From Cristatella mucedo (lineage: Eukaryota > Bryozoa > Phylactolaemata > Cristatellidae): DNA of 64,000 bases. The DNA lies in contig WPIO01000204.1 of the NCBI GenBank assembly GCA_009760855.2, forward strand, positions 1-64,000. The letters run 5' to 3'. The first letter of the stretch is position 1; the number at the start of each line of letters is the position of its first letter. The notes under the pieces are model-generated. The model was not told the origin of the DNA. It was given only the letters and a program-made list of their open reading frames with translations, and ran no database searches. Below, in pieces: positions 36,456 through 46,620 of this stretch. Made by a program: the position numbers and the translations under genes.

Positions 36456-37523
36456 TTCCTGCTTAACCTCCGCTTAGTCTATGGGGCTATGTGGAGATAC
36501 AGACGGAGATACATTTACAGCGGCTGGCGACTGGTCAGTGCCGCACCAGTACACGGAGCTACGCTGAAGGTAGCGGATCGCGGCAGCAACGATGGTTGCA
36601 GGTACCGCAGGACAAAGAGTCCGTATCCAGAGCGTGGCGAAATCAATTCGACAGCCACCGAAGGTTACAGCTAGTTCAGCATCAGCCACAGTGTACAAAA
36701 CCTCTCGTATGGGCCCAGAAAAGCACTGCGACCTTAAAAAGGCCTCGGGCACCACTCCCACTTGAATCGAATCTAAGGGCACAGCTGACCGCCGCTAGCG
36801 AGACTTCGGCTTATACGCTGCCTAACCGATCATTATTATATTAGTAGTTCCTAGACATCGGAATTCAGGAATCGTCAATAGCATCTTGGCTACTACAGCC
36901 TGGCTGGTTCGGAGCGCCATTGTTTCACTAATATGGCCATATGACGCTCTCGCAATATGAGCGTCTGTCTAGAGAAACGCCATAAGGAGCTCAACTAGCC
37001 ATCTACTTCCTATCGACTGGAGTTTGAATGCATAAAAATCAACGGTATATTTTTTGGCAAAGGGTGAGCTTCATTTTCGATCCGAGGAGACTAACAGAAA
37101 CTAATGAGGAAAGCTGTCTTACATCTGCGACCGCTATGGGGGTCGGCGCTAGGGGGCGGCGTCCGCGTGAACGAAAGGATCACACCTGTTCTTTATCAAG
37201 CTAGGATATTTCGTCAGACCCTCTGTAATAGTAATAGGCAAATCGCATGGACTGGCCAACTTCCTAGAGGTCATGGAATGCAGGACATTGTAAATATGAG
37301 AGAGGCCGAGAGCGACGAGGATACTAAGATAGAGGTATTTCAGGGAACCGCGAGAATAACTGGTCAGAAGCCATCGCTGGTCAGAATATACGGACTGTAG
37401 CGCAAGTGCAAGGTCACTGTGGAGCACCGGGTTAATGACAAAAGCAGCGACAAATGACTCACACCGGACTAAGTGCGTGTTTATCAAGCTGCCCTCGCCA
37501 CTTCAGAATACTCACTCGCCATT

Positions 37524-37527
<4 letters not shown>
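36456..37527. other. Intergenic stretch, nothing recognised
   Basis: Overlapping frames of 98-117 codons on both strands (36474-36844; 37104-37487), none recognisable. Confidence 0.4.

Positions 37528-37574
<47 letters not shown>
37528..37574. repeat. (CT)n microsatellite
   Basis: Pure CT tract. Confidence 0.97.
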
Positions 37575-37581
<7 letters not shown>

Positions 37582-37615
37582 TCCGCTTTTCCACTAGCTC
37601 GCTTATTTCTATTAC

Positions 37616-38476
<861 letters not shown>

Positions 38477-40029
38477 CATCCCATGAGTCCTTAGGGCTCA
38501 TATGCTGCTTAAGACGTATGACCCAGAGAAAGCAAAGCAGAGAAGGCAAAATTTTGCTTAACCCGTTTCTCTGTGATCGAGGCCCAGAGCTCGAGGCTGC
38601 CAATCGTTAGAATCACGAACTGCATTCGCGGAGAGGCAGCTTATATAAAATTCATTGGAATCGGATAGTTTTTATTACGGCTGGCCTGGACATTAGTAGT
38701 CCTATACTGCCCATAAGCTAATCGAGATCAAAGAGAGTTATTATGCACATACCTGTAGATTTGTGAGGACAGCTCGAGAAGCGACGCACTCATCAGAGCT
38801 CTGCTCGCGAGATGCGAATCCTGCCAGTGCCTCAATATGCAAGTTTAGCTTATAAGAGCAACGCCAGCAGCACGTTCGGCTGCTGTACTCTTATCATTGA
38901 ACGGGGTGCTGCAATGCTGCCGGCACTAGCAAGCGTACCGAGAGACGATCATGACAGGGGCAAGAATTACGACACAGTGCGTCTACTGCACCTATAAAAC
39001 TGACCCAACAGTCCTGAAAGCTACTGCGAGACCGTGCGATCTAGACCCTGCACTTCGGCTGGACACTACTGGCGATGTCGGTGTCACACGGTGCACGAGC
39101 TGAGTAAAATTGCTACCGATATGAGCGTGCTTATCTTACAGTCATTCTGAAACTAAGGATGCGTTTAATCTCCTCAGGCTATGAATCTATTATCGTATCT
39201 TAAACGCGATCTGCGTCCACGACGAAATTCTGCTGCATATAAAAGTGTAGCGGCTTCGGATGTACGATTTTTAACACTAACTAAACACGCGTAACGGTGC
39301 TAGCCCTAATAGGTGCAAGCCGAAGCGGTGTCATAAAGGCTCTCAACGCAGCTAAATAGTCGTAGTGGCATGCCAAGATGGCAATCCGCAGCGGATCCGG
39401 AACCGAAGTCCTTGGCCATGAGCACGAACCTGGGTAACAGTGCTTGCTCTTGCGGACTCACGATAAATACTGGCGACGCCTGAGCATTTTAAGTTCGGCT
39501 TGCGTCTTTAGCAAGAGCACCCATACTTTAATGTAACAACCCCATGCCGTTAATGTACATGAGATCAGTTTATTCCATAACCGCAGAGATGCAGGTTCGC
39601 ACGGCATCTGCTGCTGCATACAACTGACTGATTTCGAAGCCCGAAGTACAACTGACTAACCATCGCTTGAAATGGTTTTAATGTCTTAGCCATAGATAAT
39701 GACATATTCGGTTCCTAATCATTATACTTTTGGAAATCTAATAATCTCTATTACTTTAAAGTATGGCTGGTGCATCATAAACCGCTTGAATGCCCACAGC
39801 CAAAAAAGACCCCAGGCACATTTAGACCAGGCACAAAGTACAACTTACAAACGATCACTTCACATGGTCTTTTTTAAGGCATCAGCCATTGATTATGGCG
39901 CATATTCGGGTCCTTATAATAAAGTTTCGAGACCGCTAAGGCGCTCAAGCAGCTGTCATAACCTGACAAGTGCGTCATGATAAAGTGTCCATGATGCCAC
40001 AAACGACGATTTGATCAAAACTGACTGCT
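38477..40029. other. Intergenic stretch with one diverged direct repeat
   Basis: No gene was recognised. The only structure noted is the direct repeat at 39645-39930. Confidence 0.45.
39645..39930 (+). repeat. Diverged direct repeat, offset about 192 bases
   Basis: 39645-39731 and 39837-39926 share AGTACAACT, ATGGT...TTTT, AGCCAT...GAT, GGCGCATATTCGG/GACATATTCGG and TCCT...ATTATA-like blocks in order. The two units are clearly related but diverged. Confidence 0.55.
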
Positions 40030-40320
40030 TCAACGACCAACTTAAAAACACACCTATTTAGGACAGCATTTAGTGGGTCCCTGTGATTCGCCCTTCATGT
40101 GCTTATGCGTGCTGACACTGTGCATGCTATCACTAACCACATTTGCATGCTGACCCTGTGCATGTAACCCCTAACCATGTTATTCATGTTGTTTATCAAG
40201 CATGATATTACTCACCATTCAATCGCGTTTTCCTTTGCAACAAACGTAAAGCGCCTAGAAAGAGATTTAAGTTATCTGGCGGCGCTTTATCAAGTGCATT
40301 ATTATTATTATTATTATTAC
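40030..40320 (+). mobile_element. LINE-1 3' end
   Basis: Begins near ACTTAAAAACACACCTATTT, with no RT coding before it. It carries the whole 3' untranslated region, the terminal hairpin (40248-40288) and a long (ATT)n tail. Very similar to 57825-58095. Confidence 0.93.
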
Positions 40321-40540
40321 CAGCACAAGTACTAACAGCTGGAAAAAACGATGTAGGCATTACGAATACAAAGCTCTAACGATTCCCAATGTTTGTAAAA
40401 CGCAAAACGCCTATTGGTTGTGACGGCATGAAACTTTATCTCACTCCAATTGCAAGCTGCCTATGTTAGTCTAGCAAGCATTCCAATTGTCCTTTTACTC
40501 AACCTCGTGCTGTACACTTCTCCCATTTCGCTCAGGGAAT

Positions 40541-40590
40541 AATAATAATAATAATAATAATGCACTCTATAAAGCGCCCTCAGATATAAT
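40541..40590 (-). mobile_element. Tail and first hairpin arm of a LINE-1, minus orientation
   Basis: (AAT)n, then GCACTCTATAAAGCGCCCTCAG, after which similarity stops. It is the shortest LINE-1 piece that can be supported. Confidence 0.75.
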
Positions 40591-41154
40591 GCAACGTTGG
40601 CTTGCCATATCGGTCAGACTACGAAAGTGTTTGAGATTATTAGGGGTTTCTAAGTAAACAGCATTAGGAACCATATATTTCATAATCTACAGTTAGACTG
40701 CATGAACTGGATGTCTATCGCGATTGTCAATCAGGTGCTGTTTTTGCTCCGAGCTATTCGACGGTTATAGGTGACTCTGCGTTAGCTACCCTTATTGTTT
40801 TATATCAGGGTATGGGCGTTCTTGATTGCCGCCCCCGCGCTTCGCTACCTTTGGTATACATGAACTTATCTTTGACGAGCTAGCAGTGCTTCGAGGCGCT
40901 AGCTGAGCCAGCATTAGTCACGCATCCGTAAGCACAGCCGTCGGTTACGTTCGCTGTATTTTTGCCTACCGACGTTAGTTCGGGAGATAACTGCAGCGAT
41001 TTAGTGACGATAGCAGGAGTGGTATGCTGCAACCTTTAAAATTTAATATTTAGAAAGGGCACGATAAGTAACGACGCTCCACCGATTGTGGAAACAGAAG
41101 GCAGTGGCATGTGCTTCGAGAGCTTACAACATTCAAAGCTGTAGTAAATATAAC
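40591..41154. other. Intergenic stretch, nothing recognised
   Basis: No open frame or repeat of note. Confidence 0.4.
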
Positions 41155-41310
41155 TTATAATTAAAAATATAATTCGTTTGTATAGCACCCTAAAAGAACT
41201 TAATCTCTATTCGGGCGCCTCATATATGCCATGGGGCTCGAGCCCATGACCTCAGCCAGACCTCAGCCGGGGAGTGCACGTTAATCACAGAGTCACAGCA
41301 GCGCGGCATG
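41155..41310 (-). mobile_element. SINE-A copy, minus orientation
   Basis: Minus-strand order: head remnant, GGGCTCGAGCCCCATGGC (B-box-like), GAGGCGCCCGAATAGAGATT, AAGTTCTTTTAGGGTGCTAT, then an AT-rich tail (AAATTATATTTTTAATTATA type). The hairpin arms carry a few substitutions. Confidence 0.75.
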
Positions 41311-41806
41311 CAGTGGGGTCTTAAGTTAGTCGACTAATCTACTCCCAAACTGAATTACTAACACTGGTAGTTCGTAACCGGGGTCATGATTTTCCATTGG
41401 GTACTATAGGAGACATTTTAATTTGTTTCTAAGCCAGCCGAAAAAATCACGCACACTGTTTCCTGTCTTAAAAAAGTAGGAAACGATCTTACCATCGCTT
41501 AAAATGCTGAGGATTCAGGAGAGGGTTACAGGATTTGGAGAAGGATTAGTACAGTACAATTTTTGACACTTTCCACATGGCTTGAGTAGTTTATCTGCAG
41601 CTTTTACAGGTTCTTCGTTTTCAGCTTTTCACGTTTAGGTTCTACCCTAACCTCATCCGAACCTTTCGGGGTAAGTTGAATTACTATTCATAGGATTCCT
41701 CATACGTGCGGCTGGACTAGGAGACTTTGCAGTTCTGATTAATGATGCTGTATTGCGATCCTCACCATGTGCCTGGAATGTAGATGTCCTTTTCGATAGC
41801 TTCTGG
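41311..41806. other. Intergenic stretch, nothing recognised
   Basis: Short frames only. Confidence 0.4.
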
Positions 41807-42130
41807 TTTGGCTCAGGGGTTAAGGTGCTTCCTTCTAGCGACCAAGGTCAAGGTGCTCACCTTTACGACCAAGGTAGTCGGCTCGATCACTATACTAGCT
41901 GATTTAACAGCCTCTTTTGTATAGCGACAGAAGAGCCTTCACGGCCATCACCACCGCTTGCAGTGGCAATAAAGGATTGCTCAACTCCGTATTTGAACCC
42001 ACGACCTCGGGATCGAAGTCATGAAAAGCAACCACCTTACCTAGTGTGCCATCACTGCCCAGCCCTATAACAAAAGTGAAGCACCTGAATAGAGATTCAG
42101 TTCTCTTAGGGTACAATAAATGAATTATAC
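41807..42130 (+). mobile_element. SINE-A copy split by a SINE-B insertion
   Basis: The head (41807-41885) has the A-box-like TTGGCTCAGGGGTTAAGG and a B-box-like GGCTCGATCAC. The element resumes at about 42066 with GTGAAGCACCTGAATAGAGA and TTCAGTTCTCTTAGGGTAC and ends in an AATAAATGAATTATAC tail. The 180 bases between are SINE-B. The joint is collinear with the unbroken copies at 29930 and 41155. Confidence 0.7.
41886..42065 (-). mobile_element. SINE-B inserted in SINE-A
   Basis: CTAGCTGATTTAACAGCCTC terminus, CAGAAGAGCCTTCACGGCC stem, B-box-like region TTTGAACCCACGACC and head CCTTACCTAGTGTGCCATCA. CTATA occurs at both junctions (near 41890 and 42065) and may be a short target-site duplication. 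Confidence 0.8.
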
Positions 42131-42329
42131 TTTTTAAAGTGTGAATCCTTCGTTAAGAAGACTGCTTCCATAGTCCTGCCTCCACGTTCAATCCCTGTCA
42201 GACATGAGAGTCTGTCTACCACCGCGGCTTGCTAAAAAATCTAACTAGCTTCCTGGTTTGTTCTAGAAAAGACTGCTAAATAGGGGTGTATGTGTTATTA
42301 TTTTCATAATCTTCTTTGCTGAAGGAGTC

Positions 42330-42790
42330 GTGATGGCTCTCCCTCGATCAAAGATGCAGAGCGAAATCCTGAGTCTGACCCACAAGGCCAAAGCCACGGC
42401 TTGGCTCCTTCATGCCGAGGCTGAATTGCTGCACCGGCTTCAGCCACCTCGCTCCCTCAGGTTCTCTATGCACAATAAATGAGATGTTCCATTCCTACGC
42501 TTGAAGATTGCTAGCGATAAACAGTTTTTTCTCTGCATGTCCTAGACTGTGGAACTCACTTCCACAAATCTTCTGTAATGACTTCTTCCCTCCTGCGGCC
42601 GTGTGTAGCACATCCTGTCCAGTCGTCCTCAGCTGTTACTTCCATGCTACTCACTGCCTTAACTGGCTTCCTTACGCAGCTATGCTTTGTCACTTTCTGT
42701 TTTTGCGTGAGACAAAGTCTGCTGGCTACCAAATGCGTACCAAAAGCCGCCTTAGGCTTATGATTCTCAATAGAAAACTCGCATGCGTAA
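42330..42790 (+). mobile_element. LINE-2 family 3' fragment, copy 3
   Basis: The best preserved of three copies. A frame at 42508-42780 reads through PRLWNSLPQIFCNDF...LRETKSAGYQMRTKSRLRL. The RLWNSLP motif and the cysteine/leucine-rich tail resemble the C-terminal end of LINE-encoded polyproteins, though this identification rests on a short motif. The element is then interrupted by, or ends at, a tandem duplication containing microsatellites. Confidence 0.7.
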
Positions 42791-42895
42791 CATCTACAGT
42801 CTTTATGGCTTTGTGGAGTTACACGCGCACGCGCGTGCGCGCACACACACACACACACAAACACGTGCACATACACATACATATATATATATATA

Positions 42896-42942
<47 letters not shown>

Positions 42943-43193
42943 CCGGACCTGGTCATTGACAACGGCACTGATTTAGTAATTGTGCATGCGTAACATCTAC
43001 AGTCTTTATGGCTTTGTGGAGTTACACGCGCACGCACGCACGCACGCACACTCACACACACACAGACACACGCACACACACAAACACGTGCACATACACA
43101 TACATATATTTATATATATATATGTGCATATATATATATATATATAAAAAGCCAGACCTGGTCATTGACAACGGCACTGATTTAGTAATTGTG
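42781..43193 (+). repeat. Tandem duplication (about 203-bp unit) with embedded (CA)n and (TA)n
   Basis: Unit 1 starts at 42781 (GCATGCGTAACATCTACAGT) and unit 2 at 42984. Both run through GGCTTTGTGGAGTTACACGC, a CA tract, CACGTGCACATACACATAC, a TA tract and then CCTGGTCATTGACAACGGCA and TTTAGTAATTGTG. The units differ mainly in microsatellite length and interruptions, so the duplication is recent. Confidence 0.95.
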
Positions 43194-43511
43194 GATGGGA
43201 TAGTGCCATTCGACAGCAGCGAGGATGCTCCGATCGTGGCGGCCGGGAACAAGACCGGTAAATATGCAGCCGTTGGCCGGTCGTTCCTGACTGCTGGCTA
43301 CCGGTCGGCAGTGGTGAGGCCCTCCGTGGTCGTGGCTTTCGGCAGCTGGTGGCCAGACAATGAAGCTTGCCTGGGCGAACTCAGCATCCCACGCTCGGAG
43401 AGGACGGCTTTGAGGCGGCACAGCATTTCAGACGCCGGATTACCGGATTACCAGATTACCATGACATTACTCAGATTACTGGATTGCAAGCCGTGCGGTC
43501 CCTGTTCCTGA
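43145..43511 (+). pseudogene. Probable C-terminal endonuclease fragment of an RLE-type LINE
   Basis: In frame from the end of the duplication, the translation contains KPDLVI, VPFDSSEDA, GKYAAVGR, GYRSAVVRPSVVVAFGSWW, PDNEACLGEL and ALRRHSISDA before a stop at 43509. A KPDLVI start, an acidic strand ending in VPFD, a K/R-x-KYA helix and a final 'GSWWP.NE' block are known from the C-terminal restriction-like endonuclease regions of R2/NeSL-type retrotransposons. The segment begins inside the TA microsatellite, so nothing upstream (RT) remains. The family assignment is from memory of motif order and could be wrong. Confidence 0.5.
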
Positions 43512-43594
43512 ACGGGTGACCCGGCTAGCACCTCAACCCCGGCAGGACATGGCACCGCTGGCTAATTTATATATACTAGTTAAAAGTCTTTTTC

Positions 43595-43624
43595 TCGATA
43601 ATATATATATATATATATATATAT
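43595..43624. repeat. (TA)n microsatellite
   Basis: Pure TA run next to the tail of a SINE-A copy. Confidence 0.95.
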
Positions 43625-43745
43625 CATTTATTTGTTTCACATCCTAAGAGACCTTAATTCCTATTCAGGCGCATCACATATTGTATTCACATTGACCTCG
43701 GTCGGGCCGGGCACCTTAACCACTGAGCCAAACCAATGGGGCGGA
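43625..43745 (-). mobile_element. SINE-A copy, minus orientation
   Basis: Tail at left (ATCATTTATTTGTTTCAC), hairpin remnant CCTAAGAGACCTTAATTCCT and CAGGCGCATCACA, then B-box region and an A-box-like GGGCACCTTAACCACTGAGC reading TGGCTCAGTGGTTAAGGTGC on the minus strand. Confidence 0.8.
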
Positions 43746-45109
43746 TTTAAGCAGACACGTTACACACGGCACCTCGTTAGCACCTTTGAGCTTAATTAGT
43801 TGGTATAACTTCTGTTGGTTCTGGTGCTTTTTTAAATCTGTGCCCCTGAGTTAGGTTCGTTACCCGGCGCCAAAACCGTAACAAGAGTCATTTTGGCCAA
43901 CTCGAGTATCCACAACCAAGATTTCTATGCAACTGATGTGGCTGATCTATGTTGTATGGCGTTCCTAACCAGGAACAATTGCTGCATATCTAAACCTTGT
44001 TGGCAGCAGCACTTCCCTTGGCGTAACACCTTCAAACCGTTACCATGGTAGAATGTTTTTAGCACTGAGCCAACCGCGTTAATCGTGGTGGGAAATGCAA
44101 GGAGGCGCATTCTCCGATGTTCGCCGTCTACTTTTTTTCAGCTGTATCCTCCAAAGGATACAGAATAGCCGAGAAATTGATGGCCAGGCCCGGTAACTGA
44201 TAGACACAGAGTATGCCAAGCAACGGTAGTCGGGGATACTGTCGGTAATGTACACTGCTTCATCGCTTGACTAACTTGGTTTTGTGTTAGGTGACGAACT
44301 ATGAGAGAAGTCCTACACGGAGCTACTGGGGGGGGGGGGGGGTCTCGACAGATAGGATTTGAGGAGTCGTCGGGGAGGGGAGGGCTCTGTACCCACAGTG
44401 CATCTCCTGAGGCGAAACGCCTGGTGACGGGAGAGTAATTGAACCTGGTGGGTGGCCGTCGGTTCGAGTTTATGACTTCACGTACCCGTTGCTCGGGTCA
44501 CTGGTGACATAATGGAAGAGATAATCAGCCGACAGATTCCGAGGTGGTAGGAGCATTCTGATTCAGACTTGTAAGCTGCGAAATATAAACAGCACGAGCA
44601 TTGAACACCCGGATAGCTGTTATGCCTAAGCTTGGCGGTGTCGATTAGAATTGGTAGTAAGACGAATAGGCAAAGGAAACTAGCGTACAGTAAACCTTCA
44701 GAGATCTTACCTGATTGAACGACGGGAGGCGAAAACGCTTAAGCCACTCTCGCGTGGTCAAGAAGCAGCCTACAGTGGTTGAGTGCGGGTTCTGGGCAGT
44801 GACTCAATTGGATCTTGGGATGGGAACCTCGTAGCAATGTTTTAAGACAATGCTAGTGGGAGGGCAACACGCGACCCGTGTTCCTGGCTGAAGTTTGTTG
44901 CTACCCATCGGCGCCGCATTGCACTTCTGGACCAGCGATCGCTGATTAGAGTCCTGCAGCTGACACTGCTTTATTGCCTGCGTCAAGCAAAGTGATGGAC
45001 GACAGGGCACTTCTGCAACTGCACAGATAATGCTGTAGCTCATTCTCGAATGAGCTAACTCACCTTCACTTTTTTGTACGCTTTCAAAGTGGTCAAACAG
45101 TGCAGCGTC
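43746..45109. other. Intergenic stretch upstream of SPDEF; poly(G) tract
   Basis: A G14 run lies at 44329-44342. A minus-strand frame of 109 codons (44804-45133) has no recognisable domain. No SPDEF-like exon was seen. Confidence 0.45.
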
Positions 45110-45174
45110 GGCCGCTGTTCCTCTTGAGGGCATCGCGGCTACCGCTCGCCCCGACTACGGCTTCGCGTTGGCGG

Positions 45175-45213
45175 CAGCGCATACGCGCAGCGCATACGCG
45201 CAGCGCATACGCC
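45175..45213 (+). repeat. Three 13-bp direct repeats (GCAGCGCATACGC)
   Basis: Two perfect units and one differing at the last bases follow each other about 1.1 kb upstream of the SPDEF start codon. Confidence 0.9.
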
Positions 45214-46301
45214 CAGCTTTAGCAGCCCAGTCGAGCTCGCTTTGGGGCGGGGGTGCCGAAAAGCCGCGAGAGAGCAGTCTTCCCAGCCTGCCTGCCTAGC
45301 AGGCTCCCCCCCCCCCCCAGCTGCTCGGCTGACAGCAACCTGCGATCAACATCTATTCAAGCGTGCACGGGACGCAAGCACGGCCCGCCCCTCGGCCCGC
45401 CCCTCGCTCGGCGGGTTCACGGCGACGGAGGCGGACTCGTCGGTGGGCAGACCCTACGTCAGGCCCGGGACATCCTAGAGGCGTTCTCTTCTTCGAAACT
45501 TGCTAAAAATAAACCGACAAACAAGCCCTCCATCTAGCGGTCGCACGCGGAACGTAGCTTATAAGGAGCTCGCCGCTCGTAGACGGGCATTACGTTTGCC
45601 TGCAGCGCTCCGACGAGCGCCGTCGCAGAGAGGCACCCCAATTTGGACCCGCACTCGGAGTGTCGCTCGGTACGTACGGCGGGGCTCGGCGTGGCGACCG
45701 GCTGGGACTACCTGCCCCCCCCCCCCGCCCGCCCGCTAAACCCCCCACCCCCGCTCGACCGGAGAGTTCAAGATGAGAGCCTGCTGCAAGCCGCAAGCCG
45801 AGCTCGGCAGCAGAGCGGCAGCAGCCGCAGGCTAGATGAGAGATGAGGAGCGGATGGAGCGGACGAGGTGCAGTAGATGGGGTGGAGGGGGTCCGTTGCG
45901 GGGTCACGACCTGGGCTCGTAACGTAACGCTGCGACGCGCGAGTAAATGCTGCGGAGAGAACCGTAGGTCAGAGGTCGGTCCCAGCGGGCGTGTGCGTTG
46001 AGAGAGAGCCCTGCTTATATTTCGCTCCTGTCCGCGGTGAGTGATGTCGCATCCAGCCGCATTGTGCGCGCTCAGGGGAGCGTGACGCCGCGAAGCTCCC
46101 GCCGAGCTTAGTGAGCCCCGTGGGTCCAGGTGAGTGAGGCTGCTTGGCTGTCGAATCCGTCGCTCGCTCCCGCTCGCTCCGCTGCGCAGCGCAGGGCGGA
46201 CCGGAGTGACGCGGCGCGGCTTCCGCGTTTTCCAGTAAATGCTCGCTCTGCAAGAGCCGTCAGCGACTCCGAACCGCTATCGGACTGACTGGGACATCGC
46301 C

Positions 46302-46620
46302 ATGAGCGGTCCGTCGTACATAGGCGACGAGTACAAGCTGCCCGACGTGTCCACTTTTCAAATCAAGAGGGAGTCGTTCGGCGCTGCCGACCCGTCTTCC
46401 GACTGCGACGAGCGTGGCGGCGGCGGCGGGCGCGGCGGGCTGAGGCTAGCCCCCCAGCCGCCGCAGTACTCGCCGTTCGACGCCTACGCCGTCGGCGACT
46501 GCAAGCCTTCGTTCGCGCCGCTTGGCGGCAGCATGGATACGCCAGCGGTGGAGCGGCTCGTCATGGAGCAGATCCAGCACGACATAAGCAGCTGCGCGAG
46601 GTCGCTGTGCATAGCGACGA
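46302..46620 (+). CDS. SPDEF: SPDEF exon 1 (first coding exon)
   Basis: Codes for residues 1-106 plus one base. It opens MSGPSYIGDEYKLPDVSTFQ and contains IKRE at 21-24, matching the sumoylation consensus (hydrophobic-K-x-E). A Gly-rich patch follows, and then VERLVMEQIQHDISSCARSL, which corresponds to the helix before the Pointed domain in SPDEF. The exon ends ACGA/GTAAGT. An upstream in-frame ATG at 46239 directly follows a TAA (46236-46238). Confidence 0.9.

Noticed and set aside
42781-43193. CRISPR-like repeat/spacer pattern
   Set aside because: Only two long units with internal microsatellites, in a eukaryotic context. No CRISPR array exists in the window.
43008-43511. Single 167-codon gene across 43008-43511
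   Set aside because: Its first third is microsatellite translation; only the part after 43145 looks like real, former coding sequence.
45242-45846. GC-rich open frames upstream of SPDEF as an additional gene
   Set aside because: Many overlapping frames on both strands are expected in a stop-poor CpG island; none shows a domain.
46005-46025. TATA-like ATATAAGCAGGG on the minus strand in the CpG island
   Set aside because: No gene was found in that direction; a single motif is not enough to call an antisense promoter.
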